A stretch of DNA of 64,000 nt from Chromobotia macracanthus (lineage: Eukaryota; Chordata; Actinopteri; Cypriniformes; Botiidae): assembly GCA_036877525.1 (NCBI GenBank), contig JAZGTH010000007.1:4877001-4941000 (forward strand), given 5' to 3'. Under the pieces are notes generated by a model. The model saw only the letters and a program-made list of their open reading frames with translations. It was not told the DNA's origin and made no database searches. Below are positions 37,038-49,020 of this stretch, one piece after another. The translations under genes were made by a program, and so were the position numbers. Numbering within the stretch: position 1 is the first letter of the stretch; every line of letters begins with the position of its first letter.

Positions 37038-37073
37038 ATGGTGAAGGGCAAACCAAGACGAGACCACATCTGA
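37038..37073 (+). other. short upstream ORF in the inferred sox21 leader
   Basis: ATGG in good context (ACACAATGG) followed by 11 codons (MVKGKPRRDHI) and TGA, 348 bp before the sox21 start. It would lower or condition translation if transcription starts upstream of it. Confidence 0.35.
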
Positions 37074-37421
37074 GGAAGAAGAAACTTTCTTGTTCATCCC
37101 ACTGAGCTGCTTAACTTTTGGTGAAGGATTTTATAATGTTTCAGGGAGCGTGGTTTTCGTGAAAGTTTGAAGGCGCATTACGCAGGACCAGACTGGCTGT
37201 TTTCACGGAGAAGAAGGGCGGAAATGAAGCACTGCCTCTGAAAGTAAGATCTGGGACATTTGTGACTTTCTGTGATAAATCCCGAATGACTTTATTTGCG
37301 TTGGAACAAGAAGATTGTTTTACTTTGCGCACCACGCTGACCGCTCTCCATCTCACCAAGTAATCTACCCCGTGGGTAAGTGATCTTTACCTGAACAGGT
37401 GAAACGGGCATTTGTGTCATT

Positions 37422-38165
37422 ATGTCCAAACCCATGGATCACGTTAAGCGTCCGATGAACGCGTTTATGGTGTGGTCCAGAGCCCAGCGTCGAAAGATGG
37501 CCCAGGAGAACCCGAAAATGCACAATTCAGAGATCAGTAAGAGACTCGGGGCCGAGTGGAAACTTCTCACGGAGTCCGAAAAGAGGCCGTTCATTGACGA
37601 AGCGAAGCGACTGCGGGCGATGCACATGAAGGAGCACCCCGACTACAAATACAGACCCCGGAGAAAGCCCAAGACTTTAATGAAGAAAGACAAATTCGCC
37701 TTCCCGGTGGCGTATAACTTGGGGGAACACGATGCGCTGAAAATGGGCGGGTTACCGAGCGGAGCGCTTTCCGAGTCCTTACTCAACAACCCCGAAAAGG
37801 CGGCAGCAGCTGCGGCGGCCGCCGCGGCCAGGGTCTTCTTCAACCCCTCCATGTCCACGAATCCCTACACGTTTTTTGACCTCGGTTCAAAAATGACCGA
37901 GCTTTCTCCTCCATCATTCCCCTACGCATCACCACTGGGTTACCCAACAGCGGCGACGGCTTTCTCGGGAGCGGGAACTGTTGGCACCGGGACACATACC
38001 CATACGCACTCACATCCATCGCCGGGTAACCCGGGCTACATGATCCCCTGTAACTGTGCGGCGTGGCCGTCCGCGGGGCTACAGCCACCGCTTGCTTATA
38101 TTTTACTACCGGGAATGGGCAAACCACAACTCGAACCCTATCCTGCGTACGCAGCCGCGTTATGA
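37422..38165 (+). CDS. sox21b: transcription factor Sox-21 (SoxB2), single exon
   Basis: Complete 247-aa intronless ORF. The nuclear SoxB2 HMG-box factor binds ACAAAG/ACAATG sites and mainly represses, opposing SoxB1 activators in neural progenitors and sensory placodes. The HMG box lies at about residues 6-82: RPMNAFMVWSRAQRRK, then MHNSEISKRLGAEWKLL, then EKRPFIDEAKRLRA and the basic YKYRPRRKPK. A 10-Ala run (127-136) and FFDLGSKMTELS (151-162) follow, then a Thr/His run (191-197). The SOX21-type C-terminus is PGNPGYMIPCNC...LAYILLPGMGKPQLEPYPAYAAAL. The ala tract and C-terminus separate it from Sox14. The start MSKPMDHVKRPMN is the family start. Mammalian SOX21 is about 276 aa with longer Ala tracts. 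Assignment to the b ohnolog is inferred from length and its closeness to mammalian SOX21. Confidence 0.95.
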   Translation: MSKPMDHVKRPMNAFMVWSRAQRRKMAQENPKMHNSEISKRLGAEWKLLTESEKRPFIDEAKRLRAMHMKEHPDYKYRPRRKPKTLMKKDKFAFPVAYNLGEHDALKMGGLPSGALSESLLNNPEKAAAAAAAAAARVFFNPSMSTNPYTFFDLGSKMTELSPPSFPYASPLGYPTAATAFSGAGTVGTGTHTHTHSHPSPGNPGYMIPCNCAAWPSAGLQPPLAYILLPGMGKPQLEPYPAYAAAL

Positions 38166-38435
38166 GACTCTGGACTAGTGAGAAATCGTTTTGTATGTGA
38201 AATAGATTATTACTTGCAATACATAAGGAGCATGCACAAAACTATACGTGACACAATGATCCTCAAATCAGATATCACGTCTTGGCATTACGATCAATGC
38301 CTTTATGTAAGGTAACGCGTATAAGGGGACTCAGTGTGTGACATTATGGAGGGGAATAACATTAATGACAATTAATAACGGGTCGAGTCAGATCCACGAA
38401 ACCAATATGCCCTTATCAATGTGAATAATTAGTGC

Positions 38436-38470
<35 letters not shown>

Positions 38471-39115
38471 TTGTTTCACGTCGGTTGTTGGTGCACTAAC
38501 CTGTTGACGCTGTAACTAGTTGTGACTAGTTAACTGTATCCTGCCACATTTTAAAGATACTACTGTATATCGGACAATGCTGTTAACGTGATTACTGAAC
38601 GTTTTCTTACTCAATATAGTGAAAAATCATTTTTTTCCTGGACTTTCGGACCATCTAAAAAGGAGCCCCAGATCACCTCCCAAATTTGTCTACTGTAAAT
38701 GTGTACAGCTTAATTCTGGTTAGTGCTCTGTATCTCGGAGCTGTTTGACTAGAGATCAGGTGTATATTTTGAGTTGAATACTATTTCATGGATGTATGTA
38801 ATATTTATTGTTCAGTGAAACATTGCCCTGTTTGTTCAACGTGGGACACGCCGGGTCCTTTCATATTTGCACAAAGGGGAGACCATTGAGCACTTAGTGT
38901 AATTTATTAAAGAAACATGAAACATGGCCAAGTTTCTGGACGTCTGAAGGGTGCTGGTCCGTCGACAAACATCACAGACCGTCAGATGCGTCACATAAGG
39001 AAATCAGTCTTTTTTTTACTAACTCTAAGTGAAATTGTATGTTATATGTTTTGCATAATTCAACTTATATGTACCTAAAAACGCCTGTCGTTCATTTATT
39101 GAACAGAGGGGATAT
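38166..39115 (+). other. sox21 3' UTR (inferred)
   Basis: No ORF follows the TGA at 38163-38165. The first clear AATAAA downstream is at 39116-39121; an ATTAAA variant lies at 38906-38911. The stretch includes an (AC)n tract. Extent is inferred from these signals. Confidence 0.45.
38438..38469. repeat. (AC)n microsatellite in sox21 3' region
   Basis: Uninterrupted AC dinucleotides, about 275 bp after the stop codon. Confidence 0.95.
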
Positions 39116-39121
39116 AATAAA
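39116..39121 (+). terminator. candidate sox21 polyadenylation signal
   Basis: Canonical AATAAA 951 bp after the stop codon; an alternative ATTAAA is at 38906. Confidence 0.4.
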
Positions 39122-39539
39122 GAGTATGCGGAAAAAGGAAATGGCTCTGCAGTTCTTTATGAATGGTGAACAAGATTTGTATCTTGAATGCCTTCACTCG
39201 GTCGGAGCAGGTGAAGTGTATAAAGTGTCCCCTAAAAGACTCTTTTGTTCAGCATCTGAATGGTATTACTCCGACATCTAAAGCAAGTCTTTGTAATCAA
39301 GAGCCGTAATCCCGATTTATCACAATGCAAATCACGACGAACGGGGGGGGGAAAGATAAAACGCAGGAGTTCACTTTTAAAAGCTGCAAGCGGAAAGGCA
39401 AAAGCGTTTTGGCGAGAGAAAAATAATGCATTTGTGTTTTCTGTTCCACAAAAAAAGAAAGAAGTAAAATCACATTTTTTTCCATATTTATAATAATAGG
39501 TTTTAAACAGTATGCTTGAAACGACACGTATAACAGATA

Positions 39540-40000
39540 CGCATTCACTCTCTTCAGGGACGTTTTGTGCGCCTTGAATTGACGCTGTTATGTGTTGGGT
39601 TCCTCCTAAAGCAAACGGCCCCGTTAGATGACATTAAGAAGTTAATTCATATGGCTCAGACCAATTATGGAAAACTAATTTGGACTGTCCAGGGATAATT
39701 ACCTCCTCCACGGTTAATTGAATCTTTTGACTGCTCTGTATTCTCCATTGTAACCCGGCGCTTGCTGCCCTCCACGGAACTTCCTGCGTCCCCGTGAAAA
39801 CAGCGCACAAGTGACCCCGTCTGCCTTATTAACAACCAGACGAAACGTGGGCCTATATGCATAATGTTTACATGAATAAGTCGACTCATTCCTGCATGCC
39901 ATCCGTTCACCCTTGCCATTCATTATTGCCATTTTATTTGCAACAGCAGCAGGCCTGGTAATATTGCTGCATGCTATTTTACAAACTGGGAATTGTTCTG
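39540..40000. promoter_or_regulatory. candidate conserved noncoding element downstream of sox21
   Basis: A long complex block dense in homeodomain words: GAAGTTAATTCATATGG at about 39639, GGAAAACTAATTTGG at about 39669, GGGATAATTACC at about 39691 and CGGTTAATTG at about 39711. It also has TCCATTGTAACC, a SOX-like word at about 39746, and CCTATATGCATAATG at about 39852. Overlapping minus ORFs at 39665-40004 lack any domain. One of the stronger regulatory candidates. Confidence 0.4.
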
Positions 40001-40370
40001 GCATGTGAGAAAGTACTTGCTGGGCTTTTGCTTTTCAAGAATCGTGCTTGAATAATTTGACAGGATTTAGGATACAGGATGTTCTCATGTTATTTGCTGC
40101 TGTTGAAAATAATAACGGAATCAGGGTGTCACTTTGCATTGTAAAAAATGAGCCATATTTCTCTCTTGGGATCGATGAAGCAACTTCTGTAATGTAGTCA
40201 GGATGATTCAGTTATGTAATCAATTAAACTAATAATAAAACTAGTTCGTTTAGATTTAGGTTACCTGACAAAACTGTTCCTACAGCTTAGGTTTTCCAAC
40301 AATTTTTTTGTATGTTATGAAAACTTTGCACTTTAGTTTGAACACGAGATTCCAGAAATGTTCGTCAGCT
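40001..40370. other. intergenic, no gene seen
   Basis: AT-rich spacer with ATTA words. Nothing further supported. Confidence 0.5.
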
Positions 40371-41120
40371 CTGTACAGAAGAATGCACATTACCAGCCCA
40401 GTGACCGTTTTTCTTCTTCCCCCTCTGCGCTTCCTCCCTCAGCTTTACTCTGGGGAAAAAGGGGCACTATGTGAAAGAACTTTGTCTTCCTTCAGGAGAA
40501 GCATTTAGACAGTCGAGGAGGTTTTGTCTAGGAACAAAACATGAGTTGGGAGGCCTTTGTGAGCCTGTTGTTTGTTGAAGTGGGGCTCTGCTAAAAGCGC
40601 CTGCTTTCTCTCATTGTGCTTAAAGCAATCAGTGGTATTTGGAAAACTGTTAGCATTGTGCGCGTCTTCTGTGTCCATTGTTAAAGATTTCTTTTCACAA
40701 GCTTTTTTTTCTTACCCTCTTTTTTTCAGGCAATCCAGCTGGCCGGGGTGAATAGCGCTGCAGTGTGTACACGCTTTGTCCCTCTCAGTCCTTCAAGTAG
40801 CCCACATTGAATGGAGAGAGTTGACACTGGATGACAGTGAAACAACATAATAAAAAATACATGAGCACATGAATGGAGCCCGGCGCATAAATAAATAAAA
40901 TGGGTGACCAAAACTGGATAAACTGAATGACAAAACGGTGAAAGGGGAACAAAAAGATATTTAACACGGCAGATTAGCATTAGAAAGGCATCTACAAAGC
41001 AGAACAATTGATGAATACGTTTACAGGCCAAGAAAAGGAATGAACTAAATGGCTTTTGAATAGATAGCTTTACCCTCTTCTTCTCTCTTTTGGAAAGGAG
41101 ACCCAATGGGAAAGGTAGAG
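40371..41120. promoter_or_regulatory. candidate conserved noncoding block
   Basis: Complex stretch including GTGAAAGAACTTTGTC at about 40471 (SOX-like CTTTGT), GAACAATTGATG at about 41002 and GACAAAACGG at about 40929. The minus ORF at 40726-41106 (126 aa) is hydrophobic and Cys/His-rich but has no recognisable domain or splice sites, so I do not call it. Confidence 0.3.
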
Positions 41121-42985
41121 ATGCAACTATTCAAATAACCACATGAGAAAATCTTTTGAATGCCTGAATTTGTTCCTTTGTACAAGGGAATCAGAAACAA
41201 GCTTCTTTTGGCCCAAAAGTTTGTGGCGAGTCAAATAAGAAACACTTACCGTGGTAAGTGCAGATATTTTGATTTATTTCGTGATCAAGCTAGCAGTCAT
41301 CGGTTGTCATATGCTGTGGGTTTAAGGTGTAGCTCGCATCAGATATCCGTTCATCGGCCTCCACATGCACACATGAAAACGCAAGCGATGTTTTACTGTA
41401 ACCTGTGGACAGAGACACGTCAGTCTGACTGCTGCAGACATTGACATTAAATTGTTAGGATGGTATGACACAAAACTTGTCACACTCACACACAAATCAT
41501 AGTACCCTTAAGATTGAAGATTTCCTTGACACAATAGCCAAACATGTTTAATTTAATAAGGATTATTACAAACGAACACGACTATAGAGGCGCAGGTGGA
41601 AGATCTTTTCCTGTGTGTCAGTAAATTACACAGTAGAGTGATAGTGTCAGATGACAGACAAGGAAAAAAAACACATTTATCCAATCTAACAATCCTTTGA
41701 GAAACTGAACCTATGGATGATTGGTCAACACACTCAGATTCACTGTGTCTTTTAAAGCGGTCATTGATTTTTAGTGATTTGATCCCTTTCAGACTCGCCT
41801 CACTAAACACAACAGCCACGATAAAAGAACTTTCCATCTATGACCCAAAAATCATCGGTGTTGCTTCAACACACAAAAGATTTATTTCACTGAGCGTGTA
41901 AAAGTGTTTTCTCTCTACTGGAAATCTGTCAGCACCAATATGAGAAATGTTTGAAATTTGCCACAGAAATGGCAATAACAACAAATCATAAGGCCACGCA
42001 GAATGCTACAGAAAATCCTGTGTGATAACAGTAAATAATGTGCATTTTTCTAGCACATTTTCACAGGATGTTTCTTTAAAATGATACACTCCCGTGATAG
42101 CATTACAAATGAAACAGTTAAAACTGTTTGTCAAGTATAATTAGGTTATTACTTTTAAATCAATTTTAAATTAATTTAATTCATTTCTGCTGCCAGTCAT
42201 TGAAATAAAGGTCACAATTTTTTGCTGTTTACTGCAATTCAAAATTTTATAAATGCTGCTCATGACAGACAAACCACAGCAACAGAGAGGAAACAAACAA
42301 CGCAACAAAAACCGATCACTGGGCAAACGGTTTGTCACATTTAAGCATCAGGTTTAAATTTGACAGAGATCTGACTTCTTGACCACGTTTGTCATTATAA
42401 AACTTAAATGAAACATTCATTGTCATTATCACTTAAATGAAACAAGAGAATGAAAATGTGATCTTAAGTGTCTTTAAGCCTCCTTGATGTTCTTATAAGT
42501 GATTCAGACCTTACAAATTCACATACGAATGGCATCAAATTTAGATTTGGTACTTCACATTAGCAAACCAATACAGGATAAAATCTATTTAGACAAAAAT
42601 TCATATTAATATTTTAAAATATCACCAAGAACTGGCAACACACAATAATCATAATGATAATCACTCTCTTATAACTCATACTGAAGGTAAAATGCTTAAT
42701 TGTACAAATAATACAAATGCCTTAAAGAATTAAGGATTCTGTACATGTTGCATATGTTAAATTATAATAAACAGCTAAAACTGATTTAGAATACCAAGAG
42801 AATAAATGTCAAGTTGCAGTTACGTGAAACAAAAAAACATGTGAGGACTGTTACAATACACAATGATCTTATATCTCATATATTAACAAATAATTGACAA
42901 ATTTCTATTTTTTCTTGTTTTATAAAAACCCTAATTTGCAGCCTGTTTTCCGATCAGTTTCCAAACAGATTAAATATGTTCAAGC
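41121..42985. other. intergenic, no gene seen
   Basis: AT-rich. The ORFs at 41160-41444 (+) and 41553-41837 (-) are isolated and domainless. Many AACAAA/TTTGTT words, as expected from the composition. Confidence 0.5.
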
Positions 42986-43240
42986 ATCAAAACGCTTTGG
43001 AGGAGGATTGCAGAAGTTACATGCAGATTTGCACCTGACCTATGATGTAATTGGATGTCATTTTTCAGGACTGTGGAGAGAGTTCACACTGGCCTCTCTT
43101 ACCGCGCAGCTCTCAAAGCCCAGGCTGACTTCTCCAGCTCATTTAAGGCAAATTAAAGTGTGAAGAAGTCTCTCCTGGAGCAATCGCTCCATCACGAGGG
43201 CCTTGTGTCAAGCATGTTTATGGGGGCAATGAACTGCATT
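42986..43240. promoter_or_regulatory. candidate conserved noncoding element
   Basis: Complexity and GC rise sharply here. Includes CCTATGATGTAATTGGATGT at about 43039, CTCATTTAAGGCAAATTAAAG at about 43138 and GGGGGCAATGAACTGCATTA at about 43221. ORFs at 42894-43411 cross the block in two frames without domains. Confidence 0.35.
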
Positions 43241-44699
43241 ACCTATAATCTCTGGAGAAGGACTCTGCCACATTTCCTAACCTCAGTTTGCTCGGAGGAA
43301 AGCAAAAAAAAAACGCCAAAATTATCTCTCATTCCACCTTTACTGCAACATCTTGACGTGTCAAATCGAAGCTTCAGAACTCGCCCGTGTCGCTGTGCCC
43401 AAGGTCACTAACAGAAATGAGATATACACTCACATAAACAGCACACGTTCTCTGAAGTCTGAACTCTTTACTTTAAAGACGAAGTTTGTGTCAAGGTATT
43501 GTATACAATAAGCCATGTACAGCAGCAACCCCCTCCAGGAGAGCAGAATATCGCATGATGAAAATTGGAAAGACACACTCGCTTACAGAATGAATTCCAG
43601 AGAGGGGTGACAGTTTGACTCTAAACAAACTGGGCATCGTCGTCTTTTCTCCATGAAGTGCCACACGGATTGACACTTGCGGAGGAACTAACAGACGAAA
43701 CTGCATCAGTTGTTCGCTTCACTTCTGTACTTCTGTATGTTTTGATGCGCACTGTCAAAACCCCAAAACATTTTCACAATTAGACAATATAAATGTTCTT
43801 CATAATCATAAAATTAATAAATCATAAATACACAGTGGAAGCAAATTCATCATAAATACTCATTATGATGTATAAGATATGGGGTACAGCAGGGCTACAG
43901 GGATGTGTTGCATTAAACTTAAACTTCTTTAATCAGGTTTTTGTAAATCATGCATATGATTTAATATAATTTAAATATATTTATAGATTAAGCCATATAT
44001 AGTGGTCCTTTGCCACAAGTGTATATATACTTTTAATCAAAACAAACTTTTTTCACCCTTTCTATTCACACAAATGATTATGTGTAATGAATACATACAT
44101 TTTGTATTTTTTTAATTGTATTTTTTCAAGGTTATCTGCTTTGTTGCAGCTGCATTTTATGGGCTTGTAACAATATCTGCACTTTTCTTATAAAAATGAT
44201 ATCTGATGATGCAAACAGATAAAAAGGCAAATAATAAAGACAAACTTTATTACACTTTTGACATGCAGATTTAAACTGAATTATCTTTGTTTTTAATCCA
44301 GTATAACTATCACTTATACCTCATAGATTGGTTTCATAGACAGGGCTGATATTAAGCCAGCAGTAGGCCTTAGTTAAATTAGAACATTTATCTGGAGATA
44401 AAACAATGACATTGATATATTTTAGTGTTAGTTTTAGTCTCAACAAATAAAATGTACCTTGACTTTTAGGTAAAGCACCACCCTTTATAAAACTATAACA
44501 CTGGGCTTTTTAATGTTTAAAAAGATATTATTAGCAATTCATATTGCGGTCTAATTTTTTGTTTGTCTAAAACAGCAGCACGACTACAGTGGAATAAGTG
44601 CATCCTTTAAAACGTGTGTATATTAAAAACATCCTCTATGCTAAGGATTTAAAAAAATTTGTGTGAAATAAAAAAACCCCTCTCACTCTTTAAAATATG
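43241..44699. other. intergenic, no gene seen
   Basis: Becomes strongly AT-rich after about 43750. No gene or notable repeat. Confidence 0.55.
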
Positions 44700-45030
44700 C
44701 AGAGAAATATTCTGTTGTGACATGATGTTTTTGTTCCTCCTCTAGTTAATGGCTGGCAGAGACTGTCTGTCATCATATTAAATTCTTTGGTTTGGAGGGT
44801 AAAATGTATCTGTGAGAAATAAAAAATAATGAATTTGAAGAACTTTTAGCCTCAGGAGAAGTCAGAGTATTATATCCTCCTGCGAGACGCCACATGGGCA
44901 AAAACAGATAAGTACCTGGCAGTCGGTACACTTAAACCTGCATATGCCTATCAATAAAGCAGATTATTTTCTCTGCTTATTACTGTGCTGATCTCACGAG
45001 GGGCTGCAGATTACAGCCTTAATGAGAATG
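44700..45030. promoter_or_regulatory. candidate conserved noncoding element
   Basis: Moderately complex block with CTAGTTAATGGCTGGCAGAG at about 44743, CACATGGGCAAAAACAG at about 44891 and CCTGCATATGCCTATCAATA at about 44937. Bounded by AT-rich sequence. Confidence 0.28.
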
Positions 45031-45104
45031 AGAGAATTTCTCTCATTTTCTCCAAAACTCCACTTGAGATGTGTTCTTTGCCTCCCACAATACTTCTCCA
45101 AGCA

Positions 45105-45138
45105 TTTATAATAATAATAATGATAATAATAATAATAA
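45105..45138. repeat. (AAT)n microsatellite
   Basis: AAT/TAA trinucleotides with two GAT interruptions. They fall inside an ORF (44985-45203) that is rejected. Confidence 0.85.
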
Positions 45139-45582
45139 TGATTATGGAAAAACACCCTACGACTTCATTTTGTACAGCTTTATTTATTCATATTTTAACA
45201 TGATTATTTAAGCATGCCCTGGTTTAAATGACACATTCTCATACTGGTATATACATTTGGATTTTTAAACGACGTGCCCTCACACTAGTTCTCAATGCTA
45301 ACATGATAAATCCTGAATTTTTTTCACGTACGTACAGTGAATATTGTTTTTAGCAGTACAGTATATTGTATATTTGAGCTTTAAGGCACAAAGGAACATG
45401 CTATATTGTGAACATGGCTAAAGAGGACATTTGCTAGCGGGTCCCATATGTGTCGCTGGGCTTTGCAACTGGACCTGCATCTGTTTATTTCTGGTTCCTG
45501 AAACCATTTGGTTCATTTGGAATACAAATGCTTCTAGCTCTGTAAACTTAATTTTGTGTTGTTGCATTTAAGTTTACACTTA

Positions 45583-45906
45583 CCCAGCTAATAGGGAATG
45601 TTCTCAGAACATTCTCTTAAGGTTCTCTCAAAGGTAACAAAAGCTTTCTTGCAGTAACGTTAGTAGAACCCTTTTTTAAATGTTATATATATCATATATA
45701 TCAAAAACATTATTTCTAAGTTGTTACTGGAATGTTTTAAAAACCTTGCAGAGTTAAAAAAAATCTTTAAATAACATTCTTATAATGAAGCAGTAATGCT
45801 AATATAACTTCTAAAAAAAATAGACGTTTTGAACATTCCTAGAATGTTTTTGTTACTTAATGGAAACATTAGGAAAACATTTCTACAACCTAAAATTGTT
45901 AGCTAG
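45583..45906 (-). mobile_element. palindromic MITE-like element, copy 9
   Basis: Begins CCCAGCTAATAGGGAATGTT and ends CAACCTAAAATTGTTAGCTA. The interior has TTACTTAATGGAAACATTAG. Near complete and in minus orientation. Confidence 0.85.
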
Positions 45907-48006
45907 GTAGCTCCTGGAACAACACTACATTCGGTTTAATGTCAGAAACTTTTGAATCTGTACTGTCCCCTTGAGTACTGCGGTTAGCAACACAGCATCA
46001 AGTATGCCAAGCGTGGAAAGTATCTTTCTAGTGCATGAATGGCCCCCAATTCTGTGTACTAAATACCCAAATTCTAACATAGTTAAAACTGGTTTACATG
46101 CTAAAACAATAACGTTCCCTACCAGTAATCACATTTTAAATACAGATCAGAGCACACAGTGTGCTAAACGTCACTGACCACACCAGATCAGTCCTGGAAT
46201 TGACAGGCAGGGCGTGTGTTTGTTTTGAATGGAAAGCACTACATCCTGAATATACTGTGTGACACCTACAACAATACTTGAAACATTCAAATAAATGAAT
46301 GTTTTTTTCGTGTGTAATTTGTTACACCAAGTAAAAGCACATTATCATGGTTCTGTTTGTGCATAACTGGAACAAATATAGACGTTAATAACACGAGTTT
46401 CTTTAGTAACTCCTCATAAAAAATAACAACAGTTTGCAGAACCAGCACACAGGCATGTGACCCTGATAACAAAACTTGCAGAAAACAATCATTTAAAACT
46501 CTAATTCAGCTTGTGTGTCTATTTGCACTGAATAAAGAAAAAACTGCAGCAACATATGTTTATAATATATGTTACTGGGAAATCTTTTCTGATTTAAAGA
46601 TGAATATGAGGCAAATGTACAGAATTTTTCACTGTATTTCTGTCAGAGTCAGCTTCCTCGTCTTCATCTTGGTTTATGTGTGTTCTCACTGAACACAAGA
46701 CTCAGACTGCAGAAGCAATGAACAGAACTGATACAACCCCTTTATGTTGAAACAGCCAAATAACAAAATGTGACATTCTGTGACTTCAAGTTTTGCCTCC
46801 TATTAATCTTTCAATCATTAAAGATTTCTTGACTCCACAGAAAACAGAGCAATGAATATGTAACATCAGCTAACTGCATGATTTGTATCATCTTAGAACT
46901 GTACATTTCTGCCATATGGACATTACTTTGACACAATTCTACCTCTGATAACATATTACTCTTAACTGTAAACAGAAACAAGAGTTTTCTGTAAAGCTGC
47001 ATCGAAAAAGTATGTATTTTTTTACAATATGTGAAATGCACTATACAAAAAATGTGGGGAGAATCAAAACACAAAACTTTCTAACATTACATTTTTTTTA
47101 TGTATTATTTGTATTTCTCACAATGCACAGATATTGAAATGAAGCTGCTCATGAATTGCACAACCGGCGTCTTTTTTCTTATTGATCTTCTCTTTCTGAC
47201 GCATCACTTATCAATGTCAAGGGTGAAAACTTTTCCAGAAAGTTTCACTCACACTGGCATTGTGTGCATTCATCATCACACTCTTTTCGAACCCACAGGC
47301 ATGTTTGAAACCTCGAATAACCCCAGACCTTTCTACTGTACCCTTGTTGTCAATACAGCAGCGACACTTTCAAAAAGCAAAGCATTCTGATTTTAACTGG
47401 ATCATTAGGGTTAATTCTGAGCAAAAATGTTGTCTGGGACATCATGCAATAACGAGACATAGATTTATGTATGTAGGACAGAGTGTAAATGCTAGTCGTT
47501 AGCATGCTTATGTCACGCTCATTGCATCCTGATGTCAATCTGCTCACAGAATGTGCTTAACATTTCTCACGATATTAGTTTTACAAATGCGGTTTGATCC
47601 TGGATAAATAAATGTATTGCAAAGCTTTCAAACACTTGTATTTAGATATCGAATTTCTATGTCTCTATGATGTCCCGGTAATTTGATTTACAACCAGAGG
47701 TGACAGGCTGGTGAGGCTGAGTTTGAGCTAAAGCAAACTCAGAATGCACGATGACTGACAGATCTCTATAAATAAAACCAGAGATACGCTGAAGAGCCTG
47801 CATGAAAATGCAGCAAATTGCTCAAGTTCTTTGTCAAAATCATGTCATTTATACATGTCAATTTATCAGAATATTGTACGTTTAAATTGGCTGCACTGAA
47901 ATTAATTTGAAAGATCTGATTAGTGTGCATGCAGCGCACTGCCAGAGGAAAAACCACATTGCTTGTTTGTTTCATACAAGTATCAATTTTCTCAAATGTT
48001 TAAAGT
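45907..48006. other. intergenic, no gene seen
   Basis: AT-rich with scattered short ORFs on both strands (for example 46811-47074 -, 47100-47502 +). None has a domain or consistent frame. Confidence 0.5.
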
Positions 48007-48126
48007 GTAGGATTGATTCCCAGGGAACACATTGCACTGATAAAATGGATACCTTAAATACACCGCAAGTTGCTTTGGATAAAAGCATCTGCCAAATGCA
48101 TAAATGTGACATGTAATGTAAATATA
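48007..48126 (+). mobile_element. tRNA-derived SINE, 5'-truncated
   Basis: Starts within the B-box side (GGATTGATTCCCAGGGAACA). It continues to AGTTGCTTTGGATAAAAGCA and the tail CTGCCAAATGCATAAATG. Same family as 33251-33400 and the best copy of the tail. Confidence 0.8.
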
Positions 48127-48279
48127 AAATTCCTGGAGGCTAAATAATAGAAACAATTGAGATGAACTTTGTGATTTTCTCATCCTATAGGGATGCAGGG
48201 AACAAAAAATTAAAATCCTGTATTACAATATTGTGTATATGCTAGATCTTCTGCATACATGCAAACACACATTACAAGA

Positions 48280-49020
48280 GAATATGGCAAGAAGAAAACT
48301 ATCTCCTTTGAAGCAGGACCTGAAATTCTTGTTTTTGGCAAGCACACCTGACCCAAATTTTCTGCCCCCTTCCTCCTCTGTAAGATGCTTTTGCAAGCCT
48401 TGTGCCCCCAGGGTGACAACGTCTCCTCTAAGGAAGGTGTATGCCTGCCAATGCCTTCCCGTATAGCACGCTTAATGAAAGATCAACCCCTCGAAAAGCG
48501 TCGCCGATATAAGTCTTTCTTGTAGCAATAATTAGTGAGGGATCCACACTTAAACAAACCGGTTTGCTGAATTAATACCAAAGGCAGATTATAAACTGTG
48601 CCAAAGAGTGCCCTGGCATGTAGCTGGCAGTGCCCACCCTTAACAACCACCCCCCAGCCCCCCCTCGCCTCAAAACCACCAAAAAAAGCCTGACATCACA
48701 TTAGCACACGGTCAAGGAGTTACATCCTCACACTTCCATAATCAGCTTTCCTGCACAATTAGCTGCCATTATAAGCCTGTGTAAAGACACCGATGTAGAG
48801 AGAGAGAGATGGGGGTGGGGGTCTCACCCACGGCCTTACGGGGCCATGCTTCTCTTACTTTCAGAAATAGAGAAGCTAAGATTATTTTCCCCTCCAGAAT
48901 TCCCCAAGGACCGCTGCTGGAATTAGGGTCTGGTGTCTAATTGAGCCCATTTACCCACAGTGATGAGACCCGAGCGGAAAAAAGGCAAACATCTGATGTT
49001 CAGCTGTCAGTAACCTGTAC
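48280..49020. promoter_or_regulatory. candidate conserved noncoding block
   Basis: Long complex block. Includes GTAGCAATAATTAGTGAGGG at about 48523, CTGCACAATTAGCTGCCATTA at about 48752, GGAATTAGGG at about 48920 and TCTAATTGAGCCCATTTACC at about 48936, all rich in homeodomain words. GA repeats (48798-48809) and a C-rich stretch (about 48648-48665) interrupt it. ORFs at 48210-48466 have no domain. Confidence 0.38.

Noticed and set aside
37439..38127. Minus-strand ORFs inside sox21
   Set aside because: Shadow frames of the GC-rich sox21 coding sequence.
40726..41106. 126-aa hydrophobic Cys/His-containing minus-strand ORF
   Set aside because: No recognisable domain and no splice or promoter context. 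The underlying DNA looks like regulatory sequence.
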